A DNA stretch of 64,000 nucleotides from Hypericum androsaemum (lineage: Eukaryota; Streptophyta; Magnoliopsida; Malpighiales; Hypericaceae), in contig OZ023181.1 in the NCBI GenBank assembly GCA_963995505.1, forward strand, positions 9,978,221 to 10,042,220. Direction: 5' to 3'. Position 1 is the stretch's first letter. Every line of letters starts with the position of its first letter. Position numbers and translations under genes: made by a program. This document shows positions 24,796 through 36,897 of the stretch, piece after piece. Under the pieces are notes generated by a model. It saw nothing but the letters and a program-made list of their open reading frames with translations, was not told the DNA's origin and searched no databases.

Positions 24796-25815
24796 CCACT
24801 AAATAGAACCTACAATACATAAAATTGCAGCACCAGAGGAGACTAAAACAGCCAAGGGGCCAAGAAGGCGAAAGGTGGAGACATATCCGGACACCAGCGA
24901 GGAACGCCAATGAGATTTTCTCCAGCAACACCAACAAAGCCACCCCAATTACCAGCTATTTTGCAAGAAAGCAAGCGCCACGACCATGCTCTGAAATTAG
25001 ACACCCGCTGCCAATCCAGACCAAAAGGACCACTCCGAAAAGAATCTCCAAATCGACAGCAGCACACTGTGAAGGCAGGGGCTTTGATGATCGAAAATAG
25101 CCTTATTTCTAGTGTTCCAAACACACCAACAACTAGCAGCAAAGAGTATGTACCATAACTTCTTCAAAAGAGCACCATTCACCAAACCCAACAATTCCTC
25201 CACAAGATTGAATGCCGAAGCCCCAGGGCACCAGTGAACTCCCATTAGTTTCAAAATAGCATTCCACACCATTGAGACAAATCCATAATGAATAAATAGA
25301 TGGTCTGATGACTCCATTTTCAAGTTGCACAGAACGCACAAAGCCTCCTGGGGCTGGATGACACCAATGCGAAGAAGATTATCCCGCATTTTAATTTGAC
25401 CTTTAAGCGCCATCCACAAAAAGTAGCTTATTTTGAATGGCAACAACTTGGCAAGGTGACTCTTGAGAACACATGGAGCAAAGACGGAGAAACCATTGAA
25501 AAGTAACTCATACACTCCATGAACTAAGAATCCTTCCCCTTGAACTTGTGACCAAACAAATTTATCCTGGCAAAGGTGGATTAGGCACGAAACCAGAAAG
25601 TACAGAAATCAGTTGGGAGACACAACCTTCCTCCCAAATGAACAGAGGTCTTCGCCAGCCAAAACACTAAACACCCATCACATTATTCTAGTTCCAGACA
25701 TCCTACACAAGAGCAGACTTGTTCTGTGCTAATGAAATGCGCCTCCGAAACAAGGAAAACAGGGGGTCCGAAGTGATCCAGAGGTCATGCCAAAAGATGC
25801 AAGCTCTTTCTCTCA

Positions 25816-27439
25816 TATCCAATCTCTCCCCTCAACTATTATTTGTATTTGTTCAAACTTTGTAGCAAATCTTCATGCAGAATTTGGGTCTCTGCTTGCG
25901 TAGCCGCAACTCCGTACATGGCTTTGTTGAAGATTGACTTGAATCGGTATGGATTCTAATAAAATGTAAGGTATGTTCTTTTTCGTATCTATATAACGTT
26001 TCACGATTCAGAATAGCCAAAATAATATTATATTTTTATTGGTACAAATTTTAAATTTTGTGCTCGAACACTTTCAAGACAGAAAATAGAACAACATGAA
26101 GTAAGACAGAAGATTTTCGGAATGGTTATTTTGGTACGGCGTTAACTCAATCGTTGACGAGCAAAAATATACCACGCAATCAACTAATTCTGTTACATTG
26201 CTAGAATCTATGTATCAAATGTAAAATTTAAGACAATTAGTGAGTGAATTTTTAATATTTATAAATAAGGCCAACCAGACTTGCGACTACTGATAGGTAA
26301 TCTAGGTAATCTAAACACGTTGTTGTTATGATTTCCAGCATGGAGTAATGAAGTATTAATTTTATCCATTACAAAAATGATAGCTCTCGGTAGGCTCTTA
26401 AAAGTCTGATTCAGTGGGTTTTCAGTTGGCCACCTAGGAAATCTCCAATAGGTGCAAATAAAAATTGTGGTCAATTCCTTTGTGTCTTTTACTGCACCTC
26501 ATGGCTCATTCTTAGGATATTTTGTAATAAATATACGGAGACTAAGACACGCGCCAGATCACTATGGATGGCCATAAAAATGAATCAGTATAATAGTTGA
26601 TCCTGTAATCACTTAGTAATATGTTTAATCTAGATCATGAGGTCACTTTCTTTAATTGCTATCTATAATTATTCTTTGCTGTTATAGTGGTAACTAATAT
26701 AAAGCACCAATTCCGGCTTTCCCTTTGACAAGGATGTTTCTTTTGATTCATCATCCTTCTGTCCTCAACCGGATGCTAAAACAACATTTTGGTGAATACG
26801 AACGTAGTAAGCTTTGTACTAATGTATATAAAAACACACTAAATGCATATGCTTTTGAGTTATTTTTTTATATTTAAATTTATTTTAAATCCTTTTAATA
26901 AATCTTTGAGTTTTTTATAACTTATGTTCTCTAATTACTATTTGTATAAATTTGATGAAAACAAATGTGGTTTAAAAATAACTCAGCAAGATTTCCTGAC
27001 TATTGGAGGACAATTTGCTCATTTTTTAAGCCGAATCCAAGATGGCTTAGAGAATAAAATAGTGATCTTTCTCTCAGACTTTTATCGACACTTAGATTAC
27101 TTCAATCGGAGTTCGAAATAAGAAATTATTACTAAACTGAAAAAGGTTGATCATTTTGAGATACAAGTACAATTTTAAGAGATTATTAGGGATCCTATTT
27201 TTCCGATGGGTTAGGGCTATTTCGGCCACCGATCCGTAGGTTTTTAAGTCTAGGGTGGGTCATATTAACTACATAATACTTTGTTTTATATGTCCAATTA
27301 ATTGTTTAGGCATATGTTGCCTTATACTCCAAAATGAGCAACTATACTCCTCCTAGTTGATTGACAAAGGGAATTTCAAGAATTCAATTGGATCGAGTAA
27401 TTTAGATTTGAGTTGGGTGAGGCTTGGTGAAAAAGTGGT
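25816..27439. other. AT-rich intergenic stretch
   Basis: No gene recognised on either strand. Short frames only. Confidence 0.45.
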
Positions 27440-28830
27440 AGAATGTCATGATAACCCAAGATGGATCCAGAGTAGTCGTCTCAAGGTCGGCCTAACGAAG
27501 AGAGGAAAAAAGGGCATGGAAAGGAAAAAGATAACAAGAGCAACTAGGGTTTGTTGTGTGTGATTTGTGATGTCTTGCTCATATGCCCAAACTCTCCTTA
27601 TATAGAGAAGTCTAACCTATACCCGACCCAATATAGGAAAACCTAACTTAGGCCGTGTTCAATATAGGAAGACCTAACTCTGGCTTAATATAGGAAAGCA
27701 TCGGTCTAATGTAGGAAATCTTAACATAGCCTCGGCCAACTAACTAAGCCATTTTTCGGTTGGGCTCAATCACCTGAAGTCCATCTCTGTCACTCTTCAA
27801 TGCACATCCATCCTCCTTTAAGCCGACTTTCACCATGTCTCTTTGAGCTTTAGGTCAAATTGAACGACATCTGACCTCTCTAAGGAGTCTCCATTCATGG
27901 AGAACTCTTAACAACGTCATGCACCCAACCATCTCCAAAGTGGGGTAGTTACACTTGAGATCATATCACATCTTCAACCCAGGCACGGGACATTTCATGC
28001 GAGTCTCACAGACATCGGAGCGTGAAGCCCCTGTGTATAGCGCTCAGAGGGCGTGAGACCTCTTTCGGCGCCCAAAGGGCACCAGCCTGCTCTTCTTTAG
28101 TGCTCCGGTGTGGAGGGCAAAGCGCAACACTTCCTCTCGATGCCCATGGGGCGCACGCCTCCCCTCTACACCTGCAGAAGGGTTGCGGGTCTCCCCTTGG
28201 TACTGCTTTAAAATGGTATTTGGTAGCCTTTCCCGCTTAGAATTTAAAGACATGATAAACTACAAAGTTGTAGATCTATATCTTAACTTTGTACAACAAC
28301 TTGAATTATCTCAATACAAGTTCCAAGTCAAAAGATACAACTAATTTAAAATTGTCCAATGGTCTTCAACGATGTAACCAGCAACGAGACTTGAGACCTT
28401 GTCTTGACCATCTTCCAAGAAGAATTAGGCAAAGTCCTAGAAATATGAAGTTGGAGATACCTCTTAGCTCTCCATGGCTAAAAGAATCACCTCCTTTCAA
28501 GGTTTGAGTCCAAGATTACGACCAATTTACCAAGGATAAATATTCTTTAGGAGCTTGCAAGTGTTTGACTGAGGTAGCTTCCACAAGCCAACCAGTGCCT
28601 CACTTTAGTTAGTCCTCCTAACCTCTCTAAGTGCGTGACCCATTCTAAGGGAGCCCAAACTGACCTGAGGCTGAGGGTAACTCAAGCTGACTTGAGGCGG
28701 AGAATACCCAAGCTATCTTACCATGTGCTAACCCAACCTGATCTGAGGCTGAGGGTAACCCATAATGACATGAAGCTAATAGTACCTATGAGTGGAGACT
28801 GAGGGTACCTTACCAAGGTAAGTTGATGTC
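27440..28830. repeat. LTR-like debris with internal degenerate repeats
   Basis: Contains a TATA-like cttatatagag (27597) followed by repeated aatataggaaaacctaac units (27625-27725), a GC-rich patch (28020-28210), and repeated ctgaggctgagggtaac units (about 28665-28815). The mix resembles decayed LTR or leader sequence of a retroelement, but I find no paired LTR and no coding domain. Confidence 0.4.
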
Positions 28831-29424
28831 AAAGACCAGGTAGCTCGATGATTGCCTTTGTCGACCCCGAGCTTCAAACATGTTATTTTTGCACTTCAAT
28901 AGAGAGACATTTGAAAGATCGTAAAACTCTCCCAATAAATATTTAATACTGTTGTATTTGCAGGATTCGAACTTAACTATTTTTTTGTATATGTATCTAT
29001 CATGTTCTTTATTCAATTGTCTGCATAACCGCTTAATATTCTAGGAGTTATAATGAGATAACAGATGTATTCTCTACCGTTATTTGGTTGGACGTTGGTA
29101 GGGGGTGATATTTGAAATTCGATTCGTCAAAAAATCAATATGGATACTAATAGGTTCATACGAATATGAATTACAGTTTTCATAATTCAAATTTGTCTGA
29201 ATTCGAACACGGCCACCTAGTTGAACAACAAATATGTTTTTATGCATTTATATCACAAGATCATACATGAAAATTGACAAAACTACATGGTAACAAAGTA
29301 AATTTATCCCTTAAAACATGATATTGCATGCCTTCTTCATATAGCTTCTTCATAAAAACCCTTACAAGTTAATTATAAAGGTGAACATGAGGTGGATCTC
29401 ATTCGAATTCTTCATTAAAAAAAG
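28831..29424. other. AT-rich intergenic stretch
   Basis: Nothing recognisable. Confidence 0.4.
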
Positions 29425-29817
29425 AAAAAAAATTTATTTTAGTACCCTGTGGTATCTTGAAAAAATACTTTAGTACCTTGTGGTAAAAAATTTATCAATC
29501 GAATCAAACCACATTCAATTAACATCACGTAAATTCATGGGCAGTTTCCCAGACCTGCTCAAAATGAGCCGGTTGAAACGACGTTATTTTACTGACGTCG
29601 TGGTACACCACGTCAGATTTTCTTGCATACACTTGTACACATGACATGGCAAGGTGGCAAAATATCAAAATAATCATATATTTATTTTAATATTTTTTAA
29701 AACCCATAATGTACCCCTCTCATCCTCTCTATCTTCCCTCCCCTCCTCCTCCTCCCCCTCTCTCTCTCACGACCAGAATGGTGCGAACAAATCGGCGATC
29801 TAGAGGCATAAAGAGTC

Positions 29818-29949
29818 CGCCTTGACCAGATGAAGTCCTCTGGCCAGCTCGGTTTGTACAAGCACAACTACCTCATCCCCGACCCCGATGCGCCATCCCG
29901 CACCCGCGGCCGCCCTCCCAAGCCTAAGGACCCCAACACCTGGCGGTGA
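29818..29949 (+). pseudogene. Captured HMGA (HMG-Y-related) gene fragment
   Basis: Reads RLDQMKSSGQLGLYKHNYLI, then PDPDAPSRTRGRPPKPKDPN and a TGA. The first block is the end of the linker-histone (GH1) domain of plant HMGA proteins. The RGRPPK block is the first AT-hook. In the family further AT-hooks follow; here the text stops after one hook. An in-frame stop lies just upstream (29809). This is a transduplicated piece, not a working gene. Confidence 0.72.
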
Positions 29950-30210
29950 TGGCGTTCGCGATCGGGCGGTCAGGGGAGTCTCCCGGCGGGGAGGAGAGCT
30001 CGGCGAGGAAGATCTAGTGGTGGGAGGTGAGGTCGTAGGCGACGAAGGCAGAGAACGGAGGGAGCGGGGGTGCGGATTGAACAGCTACAAGAAGACGGTG
30101 GCGCTTGGTATCGACGGCGAGGCCGAGGATGGAGGCATTCTCGGGGAGGGCGGCGATCAAGTGCTTGGCGCCACGGTCGTAGGCGGGGCCGAGGAAGGAG
30201 GCGTTCTTGG
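29950..30210 (-). pseudogene. Captured SMP-30/strictosidine-synthase-like beta-propeller fragment
   Basis: The minus strand from 30210 reads NASILGLAVDTKRHRLLVAV and then AFVAYDLTSHH, a stop, and IFLAEL. The pattern of a V-D-x-x-R-x-R-L-L-V-A-V strand followed by AYDL resembles one blade of plant SMP-30-like/NHL-type proteins. It is GC-rich, lacks a start and contains a stop. The family is a tentative call. Confidence 0.42.
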
Positions 30211-30390
30211 AAAGAGATCTATTAATTTATCTTTAGAATTTAAGAGGAAATTTTAAAAGGAAGAAGAGAGTTTAAAAAATGGGGTTTTTAATAAATGGAG
30301 ATGGAGAGGAAAGGAAAGGAAGGAGAGAGAGGAATTAGGAAAACAAATAGTTTTATGTATTATATAAAAAAATTGTGAAATAATTGACAA

Positions 30391-30465
30391 TGACGAGTGG
30401 CTCAGTGGTCGTTCTCATCTCTCAAAGGTCAAATGTTCGAAAACCATCTTTTTTTTCTTGTATTA
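30391..30465 (+). mobile_element. Possible tRNA-derived SINE fragment
   Basis: GAGTGGCTCAGTGGTC resembles a tRNA-type A box. GGTCAAATGTTCGAAAACC resembles a B box with one insertion. A run of eight T follows. It lies inside the right arm of element A and has no partner on the left arm. No target duplication was found. Confidence 0.4.
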
Positions 30466-30730
30466 AATTGTACTTCGGAGTAATTATCAATAAATTTGAG
30501 ATCATTTTGGTATTTTGCCATCTTGCCACATGTGTATATGCATCAAACAAAATTCGACATGGCATGCCACGTCATACATAAAACGACATCGTTTGGACGA
30601 GCAAGTTCCGGGCAGCTGTCCGTGGGACCTAAGTGAAGTTAATTGGCTGCTGTTTGATTCGATTGATGAGTTTTTTACCATAAGGTACCAAAGTGTACTA
30701 AAATAGACTTTTTCCAAAAAAAAATTGATT

Positions 30731-31784
30731 GAGAATTCGGTGATGATGCAAATGAGGTTAATGATGATGATATTCATAGATATCTTAAATATCGGCAACT
30801 AGTTATTCAAATGCTATATATTATTAAAATATTTTTGTTATAACAAAACAACAATCACAATGATTATTTAAAAATAATTGAATAGATAAAGAATGATGTG
30901 AAAATCATCTAACAAACAAGAGTAACACAAATTAGTATCTTAAAATATTTTTCAAATTCGTAAATTATGCAAAGATATATGTTTTATTCAAAAATATCAT
31001 ATCATGCAAAAGTAGGGATTAAGATTTGGCACAAACTTTTTTTAAAAAAATATTAATTATTACGAAGATGACTTATTAAATTTTAATTTTAATTCTAAGT
31101 TAGGACATAAATTTTTTTTCACATAAATTATAGATTAAAGAGGATTACTTTAGATCGTTTCTAATGTATCCCAAATGACTCCCGTAAAAAATATACGGAA
31201 AATACTCACTTATTTTTCATACAATATTTGACTTGTCGATATGATTTTTTTTAACTCTAGTTACAGATAAGAACATATTTGAAAATAAATTTACTTATAA
31301 TAAATTTTTCTATTCATAATATTTAATCTTGCATTATTGCCCATAAATTTCTCTGTCGACGGTATTATTGTATCAATATACACTTGCAAGTTGATCCACA
31401 CATCCAGAGGCTTGACCGACAATGTGGTCCCCGCCTGCCATGGAAAACAATGTTGACTAACTTCTGTCCAGGGACCAGCAGCCTCTATAATCCTGCCACG
31501 TATAGCGTCTTGCTTAATTTATATTTGCCGCTGACGACTTTTTTCCGAGGAATGTTCTGCTACTCTCGCAGCTCATCGTTATTAAAATTTAATAAAGAAA
31601 AAGTTGATCAAACAAATTTATTTAGAAAAATTGATCTATCAGTAAGATAGTTTAATTCTCATAAACTTGTATCTAATGAAACAGAATTTTAAAAATATTA
31701 TCTTTTAAATTACGTCGGGCAATGCTAATACTGAATATTATAAAGGATAGTACTAATTCCAGATATTATAGGGTTAATAAAAAA
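30731..31784. other. AT-rich intergenic stretch
   Basis: No gene recognised. Confidence 0.45.
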
Positions 31785-31980
31785 AGGAAAATTGCCTTGG
31801 GGTACCTCGTGTTTGGTCAAACCATCCATATGGTCTCTTCTGTTTGAAAATAACTAATTCTGGCAAAAGTGGCCCGATGGTATAATTAAAATATACGGAA
31901 GCATCCAAATAATTTTTCTAACAGAAGAGATCGCAGCGATGATTTGACAAAACATGAAAAAACATCAGGCAATTTGACCT
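31785..31980. mobile_element. MITE of about 196 bp
   Basis: The ends are inverted repeats of about 60 bases. The left reads aggaaaattgccttgggg...tttggtcaaaccatc...tctcttctgtt. The right reads aacagaagaga...gatgatttgacaaaacatg...caggcaatttgacct. It abuts the left arm of element B. The flanks are poly-A, so a target duplication cannot be judged. Confidence 0.7.
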
Positions 31981-32170
31981 AAAAAAATTGGCATTCTATC
32001 CTTTTTCAATGGTAGAATTTTATTATCATGTGGTAAAAAATTGACCAATCGAAGCATTCACGGGCAGCTGCACGAATCCTTCCTGATCTGTCCGTCCATC
32101 TGAACTTCCCAAATCAGTATTCGTAGACGACGTGGTACCACATGGATCTTCTCTCTCTCTCTCCTCGTTC

Positions 32171-32222
32171 CCCTATCTTCTTCTTCTTCTTCTTCTTCTT
32201 CTTCTTCTTCTTCTTCTTCTTC
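32171..32222 (+). repeat. (TTC)n microsatellite
   Basis: A near-perfect run of ttc, about 17 units. Confidence 0.95.
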
Positions 32223-32382
32223 CTCCCAAAAACAAAACCCAGAAAAATTGAGCCGATGAATACCCAGGGCCCCTCTCAGATAAGGCAACCAATGCGACCA
32301 CCAAGATTGGCCTCCTGCGTCAACTTCCCGGTGTCAAAATCCCATGCTATAATAGAGCTATGATCCATTAAATTAGCAACCG

Positions 32383-32491
32383 ATGTTGAGCAACGACGAG
32401 GTGGACGATGCCACACGGCGCCGTACCGCCAACACTGATTACCGTAAGAAGCACCTCCAGCACAAGGAGCTCGAGTCCTGCGTCCGCTCAG
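32383..32491 (+). pseudogene. Captured first exon of a 26S proteasome RPT4 (S10b) gene
   Basis: ATG 32383 opens MLSNDEVDDATRRRTANTDY followed by RKKHLQHKELESCVRS. This matches the N-terminal coiled-coil start of the AAA-ATPase subunit RPT4 (RRRTA...YRKK.LQHKELESRVR). It is followed by a normal donor (gtactc at 32492) and about 200 bases of intron-like DNA, so genomic DNA was captured, not cDNA. The ATPase domain is absent. A short upstream frame (MNTQGPSQIRQPMRPP, 32257 on) may be a second captured piece that I cannot name. Confidence 0.8.
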
Positions 32492-32711
32492 GTACTCTTT
32501 GCCCCTCCGCTAAACCCTAATCTCCATGATTCAATATTTAACGATTGTGAGAAACCCTAGTATTTGGGAATCAGAATTGCGGCTAGGTTAGGGCACGGTT
32601 ATGGGGTTTGGTGCTATAATAGTTTCCACCGTGAAATTGCTTGACTTGAAGTTTTACTTCTATTTCGGTGATGAGATTACGCGAGGAGAAGCCATCGCTA
32701 TTCGTAAGAAA

Positions 32712-32912
32712 AAGGAGGAGGAGGAGGAGGAGGAGGAGGAGAAGAAGGAGAAGGAGAAGAAGCAGAAGAAGGAGGAGAAGGAGGAGAAGAAGGAGAAGGA
32801 GGAGAAGGAGAAGCAGAAGAAGGAGGAGAAGGAGGAGGAGGAGCAGGAGCAGGAGCAGGAGGAAGAGGAGTAGGAGGAGCAGGAGCAGGAGGAGGAGGAG
32901 GAGGAGGAGATC
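32712..32912 (+). repeat. GGA/GAA purine tract
   Basis: About 200 bases of almost pure purine on the plus strand. It produces artificial poly-Glu, poly-Arg and poly-Leu frames in all directions. Confidence 0.9.
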
Positions 32913-33120
32913 CACGTGGTGCCACGTCGTCAACGAAAGCTGATGTGGCAAGTCCAGATGGACGGGCAAGGTTCGGCAGATCGGGAAGAGTTCGGGCAGG
33001 CCCGTGAACTTTTTTGATGTTAATTGGAATAAGTATGACTCGATTAGTCAGTTTTTTACCACAAAATACTAAAGTAATTTTTGGCTATATCACATGGTAC
33101 TAAAATTGACTTTTTCTTTT

Positions 33121-33551
33121 TATTAATGATGCTCCTATGTGCATAAATATGTCGAGATAGAATTTTCTCGTACTAAGTACAAAATTGCAGTCACGAGTTT
33201 CATTCCCTCGTACATGTTATTCTTTCCTATCGACTCGATGTAAACTATTCGGTTCTCTCTCCGCACGTTGTTTCTACAAAACAGAAAAATCTTCCCACGC
33301 TGCCATTTCGAAGGCAATCAAACAAAGTTACAGAGCACTGGGTGCCCAACTTGGAGAGGCTTTTTATTCCTTTCCATAAAGCTACTGGACCACCTTTCTA
33401 ATATCATTCTCGTGGCCGAGCGGGAAGCTACAAAGAGGGGAGAATCACAGCCCAGAAAAGTCCTAAAAGGAAAGTCCAGAGCAAGTGGAACACATCAATT
33501 CAAAGGACAGGAAGAAAGAACAAGGAGAAGGAGAAGAAGAAGGGATCATCC
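33121..33551 (+). promoter_or_regulatory. 5' region of the SnRK2 gene
   Basis: The region between element B and the start codon. The last 100 bases are purine-rich (gaagaaagaacaaggagaagg), as is usual for a leader. I do not see a convincing TATA box or an ABRE. Confidence 0.4.
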
Positions 33552-35758
33552 ATGGAGCGTTACGAGGTAATGAAGGATATAGGGTCGGGGAACTTTGGTG
33601 TAGCGAAGCTGGTTAGAGATAAAAGAAGCGGCGATCTTTATGCTGTTAAGTACATCGAGAGGGGCAAGAAGGTGAGTACTCAACTCTTTTTTATCTATCC
33701 AACCCGAAAAATTTATCGGAAATATGAGCTTTAACGATTTTCGCTTATATAACCCTTTGCCTCTTCCAACTTCAGATTGATGAGCAAGTGCAGAGGGAGA
33801 TTATGAACCATAGGTCGTTGAAGCATCCAAACATAGTCAGGTTCAAAGAGGTGATGATCATTACTTTTACTTTAAAAAAAAAGAAAAAGGATTTAACTTT
33901 AGCCTCAATCTTGATAATGCCCTGCCTCTTCCTCTGCACTTTCCTGCTTACCAAATGGTCCAATAGATAAAGGATTTAGAATTTTTTAAAGAATGTCTGG
34001 AACTCGAACCTTATGTATAGAAGAGCATACACTGTTAAGAAAGTCACCTCTAACCCAGAGATAGTGCTGCTCAGGTCTTCGTTACGCCAACCCATTTAGC
34101 CATAGTCATGGAATATGCTTCCGGAGGGGAGCTCTTCGAGAGGATATGCAATGCCGGTCGATTCAGCGAGGACGAGGTACGTATTTACGCCATCTAAATC
34201 TCGTCATTCGGCCTAATTCGAGCTCTCCGGAAGGTGTTCAAGATGAACCCTGTTCGCTACTACTTCCATATATCACTTTAAAGTTGATTTCTTTGATAAA
34301 TGAAGTGGTTACAATTATGCCAGGCAAAATTCTTCTTCCAGCAGCTAATATCCGGAGTCAGCTACTGCCATTCCATGGTATATTAATTTCTCAACGCCAT
34401 AATCTCTGGATTATGATTCTTTTAATATAAGAGGATATTATTGCTTTAATTGGTTAATTCCAATCAATTCTCATATTGCAGCAAGTTTGCCACAGAGATC
34501 TTAAGATGGAAAACACCCTACTGGATGGAAGTTTGGCCCCTCGTCTTAAGATATGCGACTTTGGATATTCTAAGGCAACCAGCTTAATCAATTCCTGATT
34601 TCTATTTTTTAAGAAAAAAGTGGAGAAAGTATTTTAAAACTTTTCTAGTTTAAATACTGAATAGTTTCCTATTATGTAGTCTTCTGTGTTGCATTCCCAA
34701 CCCAAATCAACGGTAGGAACACCGGCCTACATAGCTCCAGAGGTCCTCTCAAGAAAAGAGTATGATGGGAAGGTACTCGTCAATTCTTATTGCGTCTTGT
34801 GTTATTAGACTAAATGCCTTTTGATTACATTAATTATTTCGGATTCTAAGACCCCATAATACTTTCTTAACCATTAAGGATTGTAGATTGCAGATGTATG
34901 GTCTTGTGGGGTCACTCTGTATGTGATGCTTGTTGGGGCCTACCCATTTGAAGATCCTGAAGATCCAAGAAACTTCAGAAAGACAATTCGGGTTATTTCT
35001 TATACCACCATCCTTCAATTGAACTACTTATTATTGGTAATTTTTTTACGTGTCAATACACTAAAAATTTCCTAATCAAATTACAGCGCATTCTTAGTGT
35101 CCACTACTCAATTCCGGACTACGTCAGAGTCTCCAAGGATTGCAGACATTTGCTGTCCCAAATTTTCGTTTCTGATCCTGAAAAGGTAAGGAAAAGCCAA
35201 GAGACACTAAAAGTTTCCTCGTGCTTGTTTGCATTATTGATCCGGAGAAGGAACGTCTTTTCCGGATCGAAATTGGAATTGTTTTTTAACCAATAATGAA
35301 ACTAACAAAACTTTAAGTGTGATTGATGCTGATGCAAACGGGACCAAAAAATATTTACTGCACAATGAACAAAATTCTTGTTCACATATGATTCTGGTTT
35401 CATCCAATTGATTATCTTTTGCAAAAAACCAATAAATATTTTTTGTTGAAAATAAATTTGGCAGAGAATAACCATATCAGAAATCAAAAGGCACCCTTGG
35501 TTTGTCAAGGGCTTGGCTAGGGACTTGGTTGAAGAGGAGGAAAATTGTAAGAGCTTGAAGTATGAGGAGATGAATGAATTAGAGGCCCAAAGTACAGAGG
35601 AAATAGTGGCTATAATACAAGCGGCCAGAGAAGCAGCAGAGGGCCCCAAAATAAATGGGCATCTTATTGGGGGTAGCATGGATCTTGATGATGACATGGA
35701 TCTTGATGCTGACATTGACGATACAGATGCAAGTGGTGATTTTGTTTGTGCATTATAA
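33552..35758 (+). CDS. SnRK2 family serine/threonine protein kinase
   Basis: SNF1-related kinase 2, a plant kinase of osmotic-stress and abscisic-acid signalling in cytosol and nucleus. Nine exons join in frame: 33552-33671, 33776-33850, 34075-34176, 34324-34377, 34482-34574, 34680-34772, 34887-34991, 35087-35185 and 35465-35758. They give 344 residues, normal for the family. The glycine loop is GSGNFG (11-16) and the catalytic lysine is K33 (YAVKYIE). HRDLKMEN has D123, DFG has D143, and the activation loop [21 protein letters not shown] contains the regulatory Ser158. The C terminus is Asp-rich ([13 protein letters not shown]) and ends SGDFVCAL. This fits a short acidic-tail SnRK2 of the SAPK1/2 or SnRK2.7/2.8 type better than the OST1 type; that subclass call is tentative. 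The intron after GYSK has a GC donor (aag|gcaacc). No damage is seen. Confidence 0.95.
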
Positions 35759-36888
35759 TGACTCGTGAGAGTTCGAGTAAAGAAGGACCTTTCGGGTTTC
35801 TCTTGGCCGCGCATTTCATATTCCTTGCAAAAAAGAAAAGCAGCCAAGGATGAGGCATCTCAATCAAGGGAAGGTGGACGGTCATTGGGGAGTTGCGTGT
35901 TCAAGGGGTTTCTTTGTGTAAAACTTTCCCTTGCCAAACTTCCTTGCCTTTTCTTTTCAAAAGAGAAAAGAATGCTTGTCCTTTAGTTCGGAAACGAGTA
36001 ATTTTATCATAGTCGCAATATGTTATTGTAAAATTTTTAATGAAGTTTAAATGAGAAATTAAACTATGTCGAGTATGTCATCAATCTAAAAAATAATAAA
36101 ATTATACGAATTCATTATAGTGTGGCTGCCAAGAAGTCTAATTTTCCGAGGGATGATAATATGTTCCTTACATTTTACTTGTTTCTGAAATTTGTTAAAA
36201 TAATCGTACGCCAATTTCTTCTTTGATTTTTACAACAATGAAATTTTCTCTTGTGTTGCTCGTAGTAGTTCAACTTCGTCTCTTATATTTCTAAAATTTA
36301 TTCATGGGCTAAATAAAAATTTAACCTTTCGGTCAGAAAACCTGTAGTTATTGAAATTAAAAAAAATCAGGAATGGAGTCTCAATGTTGCGAATTTTTCA
36401 TCAATTTTCATACACGGCGTTTAAAAGGGAAAAAAATCATTTCTCGTTGAACACAACGTGTGATGATGATGGTACGTTTAATGATTGTCCTCAGTGGGTA
36501 CAACATCCGACTTGAATATTAAAACATGAGTAAAATTAAAACAAATAAACCATGGTTAAAACAAATAATAGTAAAATTTTCTCTATCAAACGTTAACAAT
36601 ATTACATTTTCATAAAAATGAGTTCGAAATTCATAATTTAATTAAGATAATTACACATTAATTTATCCAAACATTTTTAACACTGAACCCTCACTGCCTT
36701 GTGGAGCCATTTGGCAAAAAAAAAACAGTTCTTGTGCAGTACAAACGTATTGCGCCTTCCACAAGGAAATTGTAATTTAATCAGAATAATATCCGATGAT
36801 TTTTATTAAAAAAAAAGATTCAGCTATTGCTCCGGAATAAGTTTTACTAGTACGAATGAACGCTAAAGCGATTCAATTAGAGCGCTAT
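35759..36888. other. SnRK2 3' untranslated region and intergenic sequence
   Basis: No further gene recognised. AT-rich. Confidence 0.5.
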
Positions 36889-36897
36889 CTATTCCAC

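Larger units (their letters stand above)
18831..25815 (-). mobile_element. LINE 3' portion, split by a copia element
   Basis: The minus strand from 25815 down encodes LINE ORF2 text: RACIFWHDLWITSDPLFSLF, then stops, then an open segment (25515-24997) with the zf-RVT pattern FLWMALKGQIKMRDNLLRIG and CVLCNLKMESSDHLFIHYGF. The 3' untranslated tail continues from 24796 and resumes at 19020, ending in an A-rich tract (plus-strand T run near 18829-18839). The copia element at 19021-24795 sits between. The reverse transcriptase is missing, so the copy is 5' truncated. Confidence 0.75.
29425..30730. mobile_element. TIR element A with captured gene fragments (Pack-type)
   Basis: The left end (29425-29700) and right end (30500-30730) are imperfect inverted repeats. 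They share ttttagtacc-tgtggtaaaaaa-atcaatcgaatcaaac, a gggcag segment, a gacgtcgt/gacatcg block and a cacgtcag/catgccacgtca block. Between them lies GC-rich DNA holding an HMGA-like fragment and an SMP-30-like fragment. The same ends bound element B at 32-33 kb. Long inverted ends around host gene pieces are the hallmark of Pack-MULEs. The superfamily is inferred, because I could not define a clean target duplication in the A-rich flanks. Confidence 0.72.
31981..33120. mobile_element. TIR element B with captured RPT4 fragment (Pack-type)
   Basis: Its arms (about 31990-32145 and 32905-33120) are inverted and match those of element A: tgtggtaaaaaa-tgaccaatcga, tcacgggc, gatctg, cgtccatctg and gacgacgtggtaccac. 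Inside are a TTC microsatellite, a proteasome RPT4 exon with its following intron, and a long GGA/GAA tract. Its right end lies about 430 bases before the SnRK2 start codon, so it may shape that promoter. That last point is inference. Confidence 0.72.

Noticed and set aside
28022..28253. GC-rich overlapping frames near 28.1 kb as a gene
   Set aside because: No start context, splice signal or known motif; more likely part of LTR debris.
32583..32969. Poly-Leu, poly-Glu, poly-Arg and poly-Pro open frames of 75-128 codons
   Set aside because: They come from the GGA/GAA purine tract read in several frames; there is no gene-like sequence.
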